A DNA stretch of 64,000 nt from Bartonella taylorii (GTDB lineage Bacteria; Pseudomonadota; Alphaproteobacteria; Rhizobiales; Rhizobiaceae). The stretch covers positions 1,691,001-1,755,000 of the forward strand of contig NZ_CP083693.1 of the NCBI RefSeq assembly GCF_023920105.1, given 5' to 3'. Under the pieces are notes generated by a model, which was not told the origin of the DNA, did no database searches, and was given only the letters and a program-made list of their open reading frames with translations. This document shows, one piece after another, positions 38,301-47,869 of this stretch. The position numbers were made by a program, and so were the translations under genes. Each line of letters opens with the position of its first letter. Position 1 is the first letter of the stretch.

Positions 38301-39608
38301 GTGGATACAATCTTTGCTGTTTCGAGTGGATTGTTGCCTTCAGGGGTTGCAGTCATTCGGCTTTCTGGTCCCCATGTTGTAAATGTAGTTAAAACGCTTT
38401 GTGGTTACTTACCAAAAGCGCGGTTCATGCATTACGGAAATCTTACTGCTCGTGATGGTAGTTTTCTAGATTCTGCTTTAACTGTTTTTTTTCCTGCTCC
38501 TCATAGTTTTACAGGGGAGGATTGTGCAGAATTTCATTTACATGGAGGTAAAGCAGTTGTTAATCGTTTTCTCGATGAGTTATCCACATTTACTGGATGT
38601 CGTATTGCAGAAGCAGGTGAGTTTTCGCGTCGTGCATTTATAGAGGGAAAATTAGATCTTGTTCAAGCCGAAGGTCTTGCTGATTTAATAGATGCAGAAA
38701 CGGAAAGTCAGCGACGTTTAGCAGTTATGGGGACAAGTGGACATTTAACAACACTTTATCGTGATTGGCGTCATAAGCTTATAAAAGCACGTGCTTTTAT
38801 AGAAGCGGAGCTTGATTTTTCTGATGAAGCTGACATCCCAAACTCAATATCTGATGAAATTTGGAAAGATATGGAAGAATTTTGTGCTTCTCTTCGCAAA
38901 CATATTGATGAAGGAGAGCGTGCTAGTATTTTACGTGATGGATTAAAGATTGTTATTGCTGGTGCTCCAAATTCTGGAAAATCAAGTATTATAAATCGTT
39001 TGGCTGGAAGACCTATTGCTATTGTGACAGAAGAAGCGGGAACGACTCGTGATGCTTTGGAAATGAAACTTGTTTTTGGTGGTTTACCGGTCTTTGTGAC
39101 GGATACTGCTGGTTTTAGGGAAACAGAAAACAAAATTGAGCAATTAGGAATAGAGGTAGCAAAGCAGCATGTTAGGGATGCTGATTTAGTTATTTTAGTT
39201 TATGATATGCTAAATCCAAAAGAGGTTAAATTACCAAAAACTTCGGCTGAAATATGGCGTGTTGGTAATAAACTTGACCTTTATAAAAAAAATGAAAATC
39301 ATTGGTCTATACAGTTTTCTACAATAACTGGTTTGAATTTTGATTATTTTATTAAAGAAATTGAGTCATTTTGTTTACGTCGTGCTGCTGAAATTGGAAA
39401 TATTGTTCCAGCACGTAAAAGGCAACTTCAGTTATTAAAAGAAGCTGTTAAAGAGATAGAACTTTCCATAAATGATCATACTCTTGATATAAGTTTACGT
39501 GCAGAACATCTTCGCCGTGCAAGTGATTTTCTTGGGAAAATTACGGGAGATATAGATGTTGAAGATTTGCTTGATATTATTTTTTCAGAGTTTTGTGTTG
39601 GTAAATAA
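38301..39608 (+). CDS. mnmE: tRNA modification GTPase MnmE
   Basis: A 435-residue GTPase that with MnmG installs (carboxymethyl)aminomethyl groups at U34 of tRNAs. It has the N-terminal formyl-tetrahydrofolate-binding domain, then a G-domain inserted in a helical domain (P-loop GAPNSGKSS near residue 217, DTAGF, NKLD), and ends with the invariant C-terminal CxGK (CVGK). The frame opens at a TTG (38283), but GTG at 38301 yields the usual MDTIFAVSSG start; neither has a strong ribosome-binding site. Confidence 0.94.
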   Translation: MDTIFAVSSGLLPSGVAVIRLSGPHVVNVVKTLCGYLPKARFMHYGNLTARDGSFLDSALTVFFPAPHSFTGEDCAEFHLHGGKAVVNRFLDELSTFTGCRIAEAGEFSRRAFIEGKLDLVQAEGLADLIDAETESQRRLAVMGTSGHLTTLYRDWRHKLIKARAFIEAELDFSDEADIPNSISDEIWKDMEEFCASLRKHIDEGERASILRDGLKIVIAGAPNSGKSSIINRLAGRPIAIVTEEAGTTRDALEMKLVFGGLPVFVTDTAGFRETENKIEQLGIEVAKQHVRDADLVILVYDMLNPKEVKLPKTSAEIWRVGNKLDLYKKNENHWSIQFSTITGLNFDYFIKEIESFCLRRAAEIGNIVPARKRQLQLLKEAVKEIELSINDHTLDISLRAEHLRRASDFLGKITGDIDVEDLLDIIFSEFCVGK

Positions 39609-39624
39609 TGATTCACGTGAAACA
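39609..39624. other. parS site (one mismatch)
   Basis: TGATTCACGTGAAACA, one base away from the ParB-binding consensus TGTTTCACGTGAAACA, directly after the mnmE stop codon. It is one of two sites in the 99-bp mnmE-mnmG gap. Confidence 0.85.
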
Positions 39625-39670
39625 TTTATTATTTCATAGACAGATATAAAAGATTGTGTATTTTACATCT

Positions 39671-39686
39671 TGTTTCACGTGAAACT
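39671..39686. other. parS site
   Basis: TGTTTCACGTGAAACT, matching the 16-bp parS consensus at all but the last base, 21 bp before the mnmG start. It contains the full 14-bp palindrome GTTTCACGTGAAAC. Confidence 0.93.
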
Positions 39687-39707
39687 TGAGAATAGGTTCT
39701 CTATAGG

Positions 39708-41585
39708 ATGAAACAAATGCAATTATATGATGTCGTTGTTGTTGGGGGTGGTCATGCAGGCTGTGAAGCTGCTTCGGCTTCAGCACGTGTTGGAGCGCGG
39801 ACCGTACTCGTTACGCATAAAATATCAGCAATAGGGACAATGTCTTGTAATCCTGCTATAGGTGGGCTTGGAAAAGGACATCTGGTTCGTGAAATAGACG
39901 CTTTGGATGGTCTTATGGGGAGAGCAGCAGATGCTGCTGGAATTCAATTTAGACTACTTAATCGACGCAAAGGACCCGCAGTAAGAGGACCGCGTACACA
40001 AGCTGATAGACAACTTTATAAAGAAGCAATTCAAAGTTTTTTAAAAGAACAAGATAATCTCATTCTACTTGAAGATGAAGTCATTGATCTGATTGTTAAA
40101 GATAATAATGTTTCAGGTGTTATTTTAAAAAAACAGGGAAAGCTTTTTTCTGGTGCTGTTGTTTTAACTACAGGGACATTTTTAAATGGGCTTATTCATA
40201 TTGGTGATAAGAGATGGTCTGCTGGACGGATAGGAGAACAGTCGAGTGTTAAACTTGCTGAACGTTTAAAAAATTATAATATAAATCTTGGGAGGTTAAA
40301 AACAGGAACTCCAGCTCGTCTCAGTAAAAAAACGATTCGTTGGGAGTATCTTCCCAAACAACAAGCTGATGAAAATCCAGTTCCTTTTTCTCTTTTAACA
40401 GAAAAAATTGAACAGTCACAAATTGAATGTGCAATAACACGTACGAATGCGCAAACACATAAAATTATTCGTGAAAACATTCATCGGTCTGCTTTATATT
40501 CTGGAAATATTGAAGGATTAGGACCACGTTATTGTCCTTCAGTTGAAGATAAAATTATTAAATTTGGGGAACGTGATGGACATCAGATTTTTCTAGAACC
40601 AGAAGGATTAAATGATGATACTATTTATCCAAACGGTCTTTCTACATCTCTTCCTGAAGATGTCCAAATTTCTTTATTGAAAACAATTGAGGGGCTAGAA
40701 AATGTTAAGGTTTTACAACCTGGTTATGCTATTGAATATGACTTTGTTAATCCACAACAACTGACTAAAACTTTAGAATTGCGTTCTTTACCAGGATTGT
40801 TTTTAGCAGGGCAAATTAATGGTACAACAGGATATGAGGAAGCTGCAGCACAAGGACTTTTAGCTGGATTAAATGCTGCACGGAAAGTTTCTGGATTAGA
40901 TGAAATTCTTATAAGTCGTTCTACAGCCTATATTGGTGTTATGATAGATGATTTAATTTCACGTGGGGTTTGTGAGCCTTATCGAATGTTTACATCACGT
41001 GCTGAATTTCGTTTGTCTCTGCGGTCTGATAATGCTGATGCTCGTTTAACACCTTTGGCACAACAATGGGGTATTGTGGGTCAAAACCGTTGGGATTTTT
41101 ATCAGAAAAAACAACAACGTCTTGATTTAGCACGATCAATATGTCAGGGACTTTTTCTAACACCTAATGAAGCATCTTCTCGAGGATTACAGGTAAATCA
41201 CGATGGAATTCGGCGTTCGGCTTATGATCTTCTTGCTTATCCTCATATGACGATAGAACGTCTTTCACATTTTTGGCCACAATTGCGATCAATTGATTCT
41301 AAAACTGTTGAATCTTTAGAAATTGAAGCGCAGTATGCAGTTTATCTAGAAAAGCAAGCACAAGATATTGCTGCTCTTCAGCGAGATGAGCGTTTAGAAA
41401 TCCCTTCTTCTCTTGATATTCAGGCAATTTCAGGTCTTTCAAATGAACTAAAAACAAAAATTCAAGAAATATCCCCGCGTTCAATTGCTGATGCTCAAAA
41501 AATTGATGGTATGACGCCCGCGGCATTATCGCTTATTATTACGTATATTCAACGCCAACGACGTGAAAAGGCTCAATTTGTTTAA
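39708..41585 (+). CDS. mnmG: tRNA uridine-5-carboxymethylaminomethyl modification enzyme MnmG
   Basis: A 625-residue FAD protein, partner of MnmE in modifying wobble U34. The FAD site [20 protein letters not shown] is at residues 10-29. [22 protein letters not shown] follows, and later [17 protein letters not shown]. The C-terminal helical MnmE-binding domain is complete and the length is standard. Its stop overlaps the rsmG start by 1 bp (TAATG). Confidence 0.97.
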   Translation: MKQMQLYDVVVVGGGHAGCEAASASARVGARTVLVTHKISAIGTMSCNPAIGGLGKGHLVREIDALDGLMGRAADAAGIQFRLLNRRKGPAVRGPRTQADRQLYKEAIQSFLKEQDNLILLEDEVIDLIVKDNNVSGVILKKQGKLFSGAVVLTTGTFLNGLIHIGDKRWSAGRIGEQSSVKLAERLKNYNINLGRLKTGTPARLSKKTIRWEYLPKQQADENPVPFSLLTEKIEQSQIECAITRTNAQTHKIIRENIHRSALYSGNIEGLGPRYCPSVEDKIIKFGERDGHQIFLEPEGLNDDTIYPNGLSTSLPEDVQISLLKTIEGLENVKVLQPGYAIEYDFVNPQQLTKTLELRSLPGLFLAGQINGTTGYEEAAAQGLLAGLNAARKVSGLDEILISRSTAYIGVMIDDLISRGVCEPYRMFTSRAEFRLSLRSDNADARLTPLAQQWGIVGQNRWDFYQKKQQRLDLARSICQGLFLTPNEASSRGLQVNHDGIRRSAYDLLAYPHMTIERLSHFWPQLRSIDSKTVESLEIEAQYAVYLEKQAQDIAALQRDERLEIPSSLDIQAISGLSNELKTKIQEISPRSIADAQKIDGMTPAALSLIITYIQRQRREKAQFV

Positions 41586-42232
41586 TGGATATTTCTACAG
41601 AACAAAAATATCAAGCACTTTTAAATATTATTCCTTCTGTTTCACGTGAAACGATGGAGGATTTAATACAATTTGAAGCTTTAATAATTCAATGGAACAA
41701 ACATATTAATTTAATATCTTCTACAACAATACCAGTTCTCTGGACACGTCATATTTTAGATTCGGCACAAATGTATCCTTTACACAGCAATTTTCTTCAT
41801 TGGTGTGACCTTGGTTCAGGTGGTGGATTTCCCGCAATTGTTATTGCTATTTTTCTGAAACAAAAAAAAGCAGGACATATTGATCTCGTTGAAAGTAATG
41901 GTAAAAAAGTAGCTTTTTTACGAATGGTCATTGCTCAACTTAATCTTCCAGCAAAAGTTTATCATTGTAGAATTGAGGATGTTTACCAAAAAATAAAAAA
42001 ACCAGAAGTTATAACAGCACGAGGATTGGCTTCGCTGGATGCTCTTTTACAACTCATTTTTCCTTTATTCACAAAAAAAACAATAGCTCTTTTGCAAAAA
42101 GGTAGGGATTACGCTACAGAAATAGAAAATGCCTCTGCCAATTGGCGGTTTGATCTGCTAAAACATAAGAGTAAAATTGATGAAAGTTCTATTATATTAG
42201 AAATTTCTCATGTTCGATCATGTAGAGGGTAA
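41585..42232 (+). CDS. rsmG: 16S rRNA (guanine-527-N7)-methyltransferase
   Basis: A 215-residue SAM-dependent enzyme that methylates G527 of 16S rRNA; its loss gives low-level streptomycin resistance in other bacteria. The motifs NLISSTTIPVLWTRHILDSAQ, the SAM site DLGSGGGFPAIV and TARGLASLDALL are present. It is coupled to mnmG by 1 bp. Codons 19-23 (VSRET) contain a parS site, so the DNA serves both coding and segregation. Confidence 0.94.
   Translation: MDISTEQKYQALLNIIPSVSRETMEDLIQFEALIIQWNKHINLISSTTIPVLWTRHILDSAQMYPLHSNFLHWCDLGSGGGFPAIVIAIFLKQKKAGHIDLVESNGKKVAFLRMVIAQLNLPAKVYHCRIEDVYQKIKKPEVITARGLASLDALLQLIFPLFTKKTIALLQKGRDYATEIENASANWRFDLLKHKSKIDESSIILEISHVRSCRG
41638..41653. other. 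parS site inside rsmG
   Basis: TGTTTCACGTGAAACG, with the full 14-bp palindrome and only the last base off consensus. It lies within the coding sequence of rsmG and encodes SVSRET. It sits 0.6 kb upstream of parA. Confidence 0.92.
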
Positions 42233-42238
42233 AGCAAA

Positions 42239-43036
42239 ATGAGCGAAACACGGATTATCGCTATTGCAAACCAAAAGGGTGGGGTCGGCAAAACAACCAC
42301 AGCAATTAATCTTGCAACAGCTTTGGCAGCCATTGGGGAAAATGTTCTTATTATGGATGTTGATCCACAAGGTAATGCCAGTACAGGATTGGGAATTGAT
42401 CGTAATAACCGTCCTTTATCCTCTTATGATGTTTTGGTTTCAGGGGTTTCAGTCACAAAAGCAGCTTTAAAAACAGCTGTACCCAATCTCCATATTGTGC
42501 CTTCTACTCTTGATCTTTTAGGCGTAGAAATGGAAATTTCTTCATCAAAAGATCGCATTCAACGTTTACGTAAAGCTCTCTGTGATGATCCTAAAATGGA
42601 AAAAAAATTCAGTTATATTTTAATTGATTGTCCCCCGTCACTTAATCTTTTAACACTCAATGCTATGGGAGCTGCAGATTCTGTTTTGGTTCCTATGCAA
42701 TGTGAATTTTTAGCACTTGAAGGTTTAAGTCAATTGCTTGAAACAGTAAAGCAAGTGAGATCTGTACTTAATCCATCTTTAGAAATTCAAGGTATAGTTC
42801 TAACAATGTATGATGGACGTAATAATCTTTCAAATCAAGTTGTTGAAGATGTACGATCTTTTATGGGAGATAAAGTCTATCGTACTGTTATTCCACGAAA
42901 TGTCCGCGTATCAGAAGCCCCCTCTTTTGGTAAGCCGGTATTGCTTTATGATCTTAAATGTGCTGGGAGCCAAGCTTATTTGCGTCTGGCATCGGAAGTG
43001 ATTCAACGTGAAAAACAAGCACGCGCTGCTGCTTAA
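42239..43036 (+). CDS. parA: Chromosome-partitioning ATPase ParA (Soj)
   Basis: A 265-residue Walker-type ATPase that forms a nucleoid gradient pulling ParB-parS complexes apart. The deviant Walker A KGGVGKTT is at residues 13-20. DVDPQGNASTGLG and Walker B YILIDCPPSLNLLTLNA follow. There is no long N-terminal DNA-binding domain, as expected for a chromosomal type. It begins 6 bp after rsmG and is followed by parB. Confidence 0.97.
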   Translation: MSETRIIAIANQKGGVGKTTTAINLATALAAIGENVLIMDVDPQGNASTGLGIDRNNRPLSSYDVLVSGVSVTKAALKTAVPNLHIVPSTLDLLGVEMEISSSKDRIQRLRKALCDDPKMEKKFSYILIDCPPSLNLLTLNAMGAADSVLVPMQCEFLALEGLSQLLETVKQVRSVLNPSLEIQGIVLTMYDGRNNLSNQVVEDVRSFMGDKVYRTVIPRNVRVSEAPSFGKPVLLYDLKCAGSQAYLRLASEVIQREKQARAAA

Positions 43037-43081
43037 AACGTAAAAAAACAATTTTTGTAGGAAAATTTAAAGAGCAAAATT

Positions 43082-43987
43082 ATGTATGATGATCAATCAA
43101 AAAAAAGACTGGGACGTGGATTAGCAGCCTTGATTGGAGATATCAACTTAAATAACAATCTTGTACGTGCGCCGAATGCTGATAAATTGATAGAGTCCAA
43201 TACAGTTTCTCCTATTTATGAGCAATTTGTGCCTCTTGAATCTATTTCGTGTAATCCACACAATCCACGGCGTCATTTTACTGATTCAGAACTTGATAAT
43301 TTAGCACAATCAATTCGCCAGCATGGAGTTGTTCAGCCTGTTATTGTAAGGCCTTCGCGTGATCATCCTAATCGATTTGAATTGATTGCTGGTGAACGAC
43401 GGTGGCGTGCTGCACAACGTGCCAATTTAAGTCAATTGCCGGTTATTGTTCGCGATGTGGATGATAAGACGGCTTTGGAATTAGCAATTATTGAAAACGT
43501 TCAACGTACCGATCTTAATCCTATTGAAGAAGCAATGGGATATGAAATTTTACTGAATGAGCATGGTTATACGCAAGCAGATTTAGCACAAGTGATTGGA
43601 AAAAGTCGAAGTCATGTTGCAAATACACTCCGTTTGTTAAAACTTCCACCAAAGGTACAACAATTTTTAACTGATGGCCAACTCTCTGCTGGTCATGCGC
43701 GCTGTCTTATTACCGTCGACAATCCACAGGATTTGGCGAAAAAAATTATTCGTGAAGGTCTCTCGGTACGCCAAGCAGAAATACTTGCATATGAACAAGC
43801 AAATCCTAAAGTCAAAAAACGAACCACCGTTGAGAAAGACACAGAAACAAAATCTTTAGAAAAATTACTTGCAGATGTCATCGGAATGAAAGTTGTCATT
43901 AGACATGGTAAAAAAGGTGGTGATTTAAAAATACACTATTCTTCATTAGAACAATTAGATGATATTTGTCGGCGTTTACAAAATTAA
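43082..43987 (+). CDS. parB: Chromosome-partitioning protein ParB (Spo0J)
   Basis: A 301-residue CTPase that loads at parS and slides along DNA. It has the N-terminal CTP-binding domain with LIAGERRWRAAQRA (GERRWR, near 102-107) and ENVQRTDLNPIEEA, and a central helix-turn-helix (about 155-185, YTQADLAQVIGKSRSHVANT) that reads parS. The C-terminal dimerisation tail ends LDDICRRLQN. Four parS-like sites lie between 39.6 and 49.6 kb. Confidence 0.97.
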   Translation: MYDDQSKKRLGRGLAALIGDINLNNNLVRAPNADKLIESNTVSPIYEQFVPLESISCNPHNPRRHFTDSELDNLAQSIRQHGVVQPVIVRPSRDHPNRFELIAGERRWRAAQRANLSQLPVIVRDVDDKTALELAIIENVQRTDLNPIEEAMGYEILLNEHGYTQADLAQVIGKSRSHVANTLRLLKLPPKVQQFLTDGQLSAGHARCLITVDNPQDLAKKIIREGLSVRQAEILAYEQANPKVKKRTTVEKDTETKSLEKLLADVIGMKVVIRHGKKGGDLKIHYSSLEQLDDICRRLQN

Positions 43988-44031
43988 AGAGTGTTTACCA
44001 CCTTAGCTAATTATTCAAAATAATACGGATT

Positions 44032-44535
44032 CTATTTACAACGCCTTTTTAAAATAACAAGCATTCTATACATATGTTTTTTAGCAAATTCCAAATTATC
44101 TGAAACTACAGTATTTTTTTCATCAAAAGAAAGCCCCTCTTTTTTGAGAAGTTCAGGAAAAGTTAAAATTGTTAATGTTGCTTGAAGGGCGCGGGTACCT
44201 ATAGCAAAATCTTTAGGTGTGATATTGTTTTTTCTTAAGATATTCATTAATTTTGGTTGATTAGAAATAGAAGCTGCGAATCCTTCAACACTGTCATCGT
44301 GTTCAATTTCAATATCAGATGCTTTTTCAGTATTGGATATTTTTGATTCTGATGGTGAGTTTTCACACTCTTCTTTATTAATTTGTTCCATTTTCAAAAG
44401 AAAATCTTCTGTTAAGGTGTAATTTGCAATGACATGTTGGAAATTGAATTTATTGTTCTTTTCCTTTGCTATTGTTAGTTGAGCATATATTACAAAAAGA
44501 AAAAGGGGAAATAAATGCAAGACAGACTTAAACAT
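44032..44535 (-). CDS. Secreted protein of unknown function, copy A of a tandem pair
   Basis: A 167-residue protein with a Sec signal peptide (about residues 1-23, ending LTIAKEK). The mature part is charged and helical. Its most conserved stretches with copy B are NYTLTEDFLLKMEQI and the block QPKLMNILRKNNITPKDFAIG. I do not recognise the family. It differs from copy B mainly in a Ser/Glu-rich middle segment and a C-terminal third. It sits between parB and copy B. In rhizobia parB is usually followed by holA, so this pair is an insertion or a lineage-specific gene. Confidence 0.7.
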   Translation of the reverse strand: MFKSVLHLFPLFLFVIYAQLTIAKEKNNKFNFQHVIANYTLTEDFLLKMEQINKEECENSPSESKISNTEKASDIEIEHDDSVEGFAASISNQPKLMNILRKNNITPKDFAIGTRALQATLTILTFPELLKKEGLSFDEKNTVVSDNLEFAKKHMYRMLVILKRRCK

Positions 44536-44590
44536 GCTTAGAAGTTATCCTTTCTTCTCCAGATTTCAGCAAAGACTTCTTCGTTTGCGA
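44536..44590 (-). pseudogene. Duplicated fossil of the gloB 3' end
   Basis: About 52 bases after the start of copy A match the sequence after the start of copy B, offset by 568 bp and with about nine mismatches. Read leftwards it encodes NEEVFAEIWRRKDNF and a stop. The real gloB ends DEEVFAEIRRRKDSF and a stop. This shows that the tandem duplication of the secreted-protein gene carried the last codons of gloB with it. Confidence 0.85.
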
Positions 44591-44605
44591 AGTTGATCAA
44601 TTTTT

Positions 44606-45103
44606 TTAAATAAGATAGTCACAAACTTTGCTTACAACAGTCCATATTCTATGCATATGTTTTTTACCAAATTCCAAATTGCTTAAAAACACAGTATTTT
44701 TTTCATGAAAAAGAGAATCTTTTTCTTTAGGATTCTCGTAATAAATATTTTCGTAAAGCATTATTAATGTTGTTTGAAGAGCATTGCAACCGACAGCAAA
44801 ATCTCTAGGCGTGATGTTATTGTTTTTTAAAATATCCATTAGTTTTGGTTGATCGGAAATATAAGCGGTAATTTCCTCAATGCTACTGTAAAATGGGATA
44901 TTGGATACTTTTGATTCTGGTGGTAAGTTTTCACATTCTTCTTTCTTAATTTGTTCCATTTTCAAAAGAAAATCTTCTGTTAAGATGTAATTTGCAATGA
45001 TCTGCGGGAAATCGAATTTATTGTCCTTTTCCTTTGCCATTGCTGTTTGGGTATGTATCACAAAAAGAAAAAGGGGAAATAAACGCAACACAGGCTTCAA
45101 CAT
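44606..45103 (-). CDS. Secreted protein of unknown function, copy B of a tandem pair
   Basis: A 165-residue paralogue of copy A with a signal peptide (about 1-23, ending TAMAKEK). The shared blocks are LFPLFLFVI, IANYILTEDFLLKMEQI, EECEN, QPKLMDILKNNNITPRDFAVG and the C-terminal KHMHRIW. Both have a few Cys residues but at different places. It starts 2 bp after the gloB stop and is likely in the same transcript. A periplasmic location is predicted; the function is unknown. Confidence 0.72.
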   Translation of the reverse strand: MLKPVLRLFPLFLFVIHTQTAMAKEKDNKFDFPQIIANYILTEDFLLKMEQIKKEECENLPPESKVSNIPFYSSIEEITAYISDQPKLMDILKNNNITPRDFAVGCNALQTTLIMLYENIYYENPKEKDSLFHEKNTVFLSNLEFGKKHMHRIWTVVSKVCDYLI

Positions 45104-45105
45104 GG

Positions 45106-45867
45106 TTAAAAACTATCCTTTCTTCTTCGAATTTCAGCAAAGACTTCTTCATCTGTTTCTTTTTCCATTGCAAGGTTTCTTCGCAACGTAGCATCATCCC
45201 AGCGGAGAAAGGGATTGGTAGCTTTTTCTTGCCCTAAGGTTACTGGTAAAGTCATGGCGTCTTTTGCGCGCAATAAAAAAACATCCTCCACCCTTTTATG
45301 AAGTTTTTGATTATGTGGATCAAGTGTCAATGCGAAAAGGGCGTTGGTTTTAGTGTATTCATGACCGCAATAAAGAAGTGTTTCATCGGGAAGTTGACGA
45401 AGCTTTTTTAAAGAGTTCAGCATTTGTGCAGGCGTTCCTTCGAAAAGTCGTCCACAACCGAGTGAGAAAAGTGTATCTCCAGCAAAGAGTAAATTCTCTT
45501 CGGGAAAGTAGTAAGATAATGCGCCTAAAGTATGACCCGGTGTTGAAAGAGCTAAAAGCAGGCATGTTCCAAAAGAAAAACTTTCATTAGGTTGAAGTGT
45601 TTGGTCAAGATGATTAATCTTTTCTTTTTCTGCTTCTGGTCCAATAACGACAGCCTTATAAACTTGTTTTAACTCTTCTAGTGCTTCTACATGGTCGTGA
45701 TGATGATGAGTCACAAAAATAGTCTGTAGTGTCCAGTTGCGGCGTTTTAAGGCATTATGAATCGCTTCACTTTCAGGTGCATCAATTGCAGCTGTGCAGC
45801 CGCTTTTTTCATCATGAATGAGTACACCAAAATTATCGTTTCTACAGATGAACTGTTCAATTAACAT
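45106..45867 (-). CDS. gloB: Hydroxyacylglutathione hydrolase (glyoxalase II)
   Basis: A 253-residue metallo-beta-lactamase-fold enzyme that hydrolyses S-D-lactoylglutathione, the second step of methylglyoxal detoxification. The metal motif THHHHDHVEAL lies near residue 53, with further ligands in TPGHTLGALSYY, FAGDTLFSLGCGR and CGHEYT. The C-terminal substrate-binding domain is complete. Its last 15 codons recur as a fossil at 44536-44590. Confidence 0.94.
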   Translation of the reverse strand: MLIEQFICRNDNFGVLIHDEKSGCTAAIDAPESEAIHNALKRRNWTLQTIFVTHHHHDHVEALEELKQVYKAVVIGPEAEKEKINHLDQTLQPNESFSFGTCLLLALSTPGHTLGALSYYFPEENLLFAGDTLFSLGCGRLFEGTPAQMLNSLKKLRQLPDETLLYCGHEYTKTNALFALTLDPHNQKLHKRVEDVFLLRAKDAMTLPVTLGQEKATNPFLRWDDATLRRNLAMEKETDEEVFAEIRRRKDSF

Positions 45868-45936
45868 ATCTTTTCCCCATGAACAGTGTACAATGATAAA
45901 TCTACAAAATAATCTATAATTATAGATGTCTTCTAT

Positions 45937-46626
45937 TTAAGAATCAGATTTGTCTCTTTCTGTAAAAAGTCCCTGTGAGTGTTTAAGGATAAGGGGCATT
46001 TGAGTAAGCATGAAAAGGACTGTTAGAGGCATAACACCAAATACTTTAAAGCTAGTCCAAAAATTATCGCTAAAATTACGCCAAATAACTTCATTCAAAA
46101 GAGCAAGAAAAACGAAAAAGAATGCCCAGCGATAGGTAAGTTTTTGCCATCCTAAATCATCGAGTTTTAAAGTAGAATCCAAGGCATAACGCAAAAGTGG
46201 TTTTTTAAAAAACATTCCACCAAAGAGGATGAGAGCAAATAAACTATTAATAATTGTTGGTTTCATTTTTATGAAAGTATCATTGTGAAGCCAAAGAGTT
46301 AAGAATCCAAAGACTAGAACAAATATTCCCGAGATAAGAGGCATTATAGGAATGTTTCGTGCCAGAATCCATGATAAGCTTAGTGCAATAATGATTGCTA
46401 CCATGAAAATAGCTGTTGCAGGGAAAATAGGTTTATTAAAATTTTTAAAAAGTCCGATATTGTTTATCAACCATTCGCCTTTATAATTGGCAAGGAAAAA
46501 GACGACTAATGGCCCCATTTCCAAGAGAAACTTAAGTGTTGGTGAAAGGGGCTTTTTTTGGTTATTATTCATATTCTTCGAATTGGGGTTATTGTATGAG
46601 TGAGGTTTAAAAGAAGATTGTTTCAT
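45937..46626 (-). CDS. ispZ: Intracellular septation protein A / YciB family
   Basis: A 229-residue inner-membrane protein with about five or six hydrophobic segments and the family motif [26 protein letters not shown]. Relatives (YciB) affect envelope integrity and septation in enterics and Shigella. About 20 polar residues precede the first conserved block; an internal ATG at 46572 would remove most of them. Its start overlaps the ftsY stop by 4 bp, closing the dapF-mtaB-ftsY-ispZ series. Confidence 0.88.
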   Translation of the reverse strand: MKQSSFKPHSYNNPNSKNMNNNQKKPLSPTLKFLLEMGPLVVFFLANYKGEWLINNIGLFKNFNKPIFPATAIFMVAIIIALSLSWILARNIPIMPLISGIFVLVFGFLTLWLHNDTFIKMKPTIINSLFALILFGGMFFKKPLLRYALDSTLKLDDLGWQKLTYRWAFFFVFLALLNEVIWRNFSDNFWTSFKVFGVMPLTVLFMLTQMPLILKHSQGLFTERDKSDS

Positions 46627-47855
46627 ATGTGTTTTCCTGCAATAGTTTCGGCAAATTCAGAGGCAGAAAAAGGTTGAAGATCCTCAATATTCTCTCCTAT
46701 ACCGATAAAGTAAACGGGTAATTTGTATTTTGCTGCGATAGCAATAAGAATCCCTCCTCGTGCACTACCATCGAGCTTTGTCATGACTAAACCATTAACA
46801 CCAGCAATATCGCGGAAAATATCCACTTGATTGAGCGCATTTTGCCCAGTAGTTGCATCGAGTGTTTGAAGGATTGTATGGGGAGCTTGGGGAGAATGTT
46901 TACCTAAAACACGAATAATTTTTGCCAATTCGTCCATCAATTCAGTTTTATTTTGTAGGCGTCCAGCTGTATCAATGATCAACACATCGCTGTTTGCTTT
47001 TTTGGCTTTTTCATAAGCATCAAATGCTAAGCTAGCAGCATCTGCACCGAGTTTTGTGGAAATAACAGGAGATCCTGTACGTTCACCCCAAATATGCAAT
47101 TGTTCAATAGCGGCAGCGCGAAATGTATCACCAGCAGCCAACATAACTTTTAGCCCCCCTGCGGTGAGTTTGGCTGCAAGCTTTCCAATCGTTGTCGTTT
47201 TTCCAGTACCATTTACGCCTACTAGTAAAATAACGTGAGGCTTATGACTAAGATCAAGTTCTAGTGGAACTGCAACAGGCTCCAATACTTTTTTTATTTC
47301 GTCAGCTACGATAGTATGAATGTCATCTGGAGATAAATTTTTCTCATAGCGACTGGAGGCTAAAGTATCGGTGATGCGTGTAGCCGTTTCTACACCAAGA
47401 TCAGCTTGAATAAGAATATCTTCCAACTCTTGCAATGTTTGTTTATCAAGTTTTCCTTTAACAAAAAGGTCACCAATTGATTCACTTAAGCGTTGTGAGG
47501 AAAGGGATAAACCTTTTTTAAGGCGTCCAAACCACGCTGTCTTTTTCTGTTCAACAGGAGATATAGATGAAAACTCTTCAACTTTTTTTTCACGGATTAT
47601 ATCTGTGACAATTACTTTGCGAGAATGTGCTTCAAAAGACGGAATTTTCTCATCATACTTTACAGGTGTGATATTTTGATTTTCTGTCTGTTCTTCTTTT
47701 TCTCTCTCTAGAGAGGATTGATCGTTTTTTGTGGTTTCACTTTTATATTCAATTTCTTCTTCTATATCGGTTTCATAAGGAGTGGAAACTTGTTCTGTTT
47801 CTTGCTCTTTAGATTTGTTAAAAGAAAATATTTTTTTTATAAAAGATTTTGTCAT
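46623..47855 (-). CDS. ftsY: Signal recognition particle receptor FtsY
   Basis: A 410-residue GTPase that receives SRP-ribosome complexes at the membrane. It has an acidic, poorly conserved A-domain (about 1-95), then the helical N-domain, then the G-domain with P-loop [15 protein letters not shown] near residue 210, DTAGRLQNK and [10 protein letters not shown]. The frame opens at a TTG at 47873, but the ATG at 47855 has AGGAAA upstream, so I chose it. It follows mtaB by 14 bp. Confidence 0.95.
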   Translation of the reverse strand: MTKSFIKKIFSFNKSKEQETEQVSTPYETDIEEEIEYKSETTKNDQSSLEREKEEQTENQNITPVKYDEKIPSFEAHSRKVIVTDIIREKKVEEFSSISPVEQKKTAWFGRLKKGLSLSSQRLSESIGDLFVKGKLDKQTLQELEDILIQADLGVETATRITDTLASSRYEKNLSPDDIHTIVADEIKKVLEPVAVPLELDLSHKPHVILLVGVNGTGKTTTIGKLAAKLTAGGLKVMLAAGDTFRAAAIEQLHIWGERTGSPVISTKLGADAASLAFDAYEKAKKANSDVLIIDTAGRLQNKTELMDELAKIIRVLGKHSPQAPHTILQTLDATTGQNALNQVDIFRDIAGVNGLVMTKLDGSARGGILIAIAAKYKLPVYFIGIGENIEDLQPFSASEFAETIAGKHI

Positions 47856-47869
47856 AAGGGTTTTCCTGC

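Noticed and set aside
38580..38588. Exact DnaA box TTATCCACA inside mnmE, and a similar one near 32157 in polA
   Set aside because: Single sites in coding sequence are expected by chance at this base composition over 64 kb. They are not clustered, unlike those at 36.4-36.6 kb.
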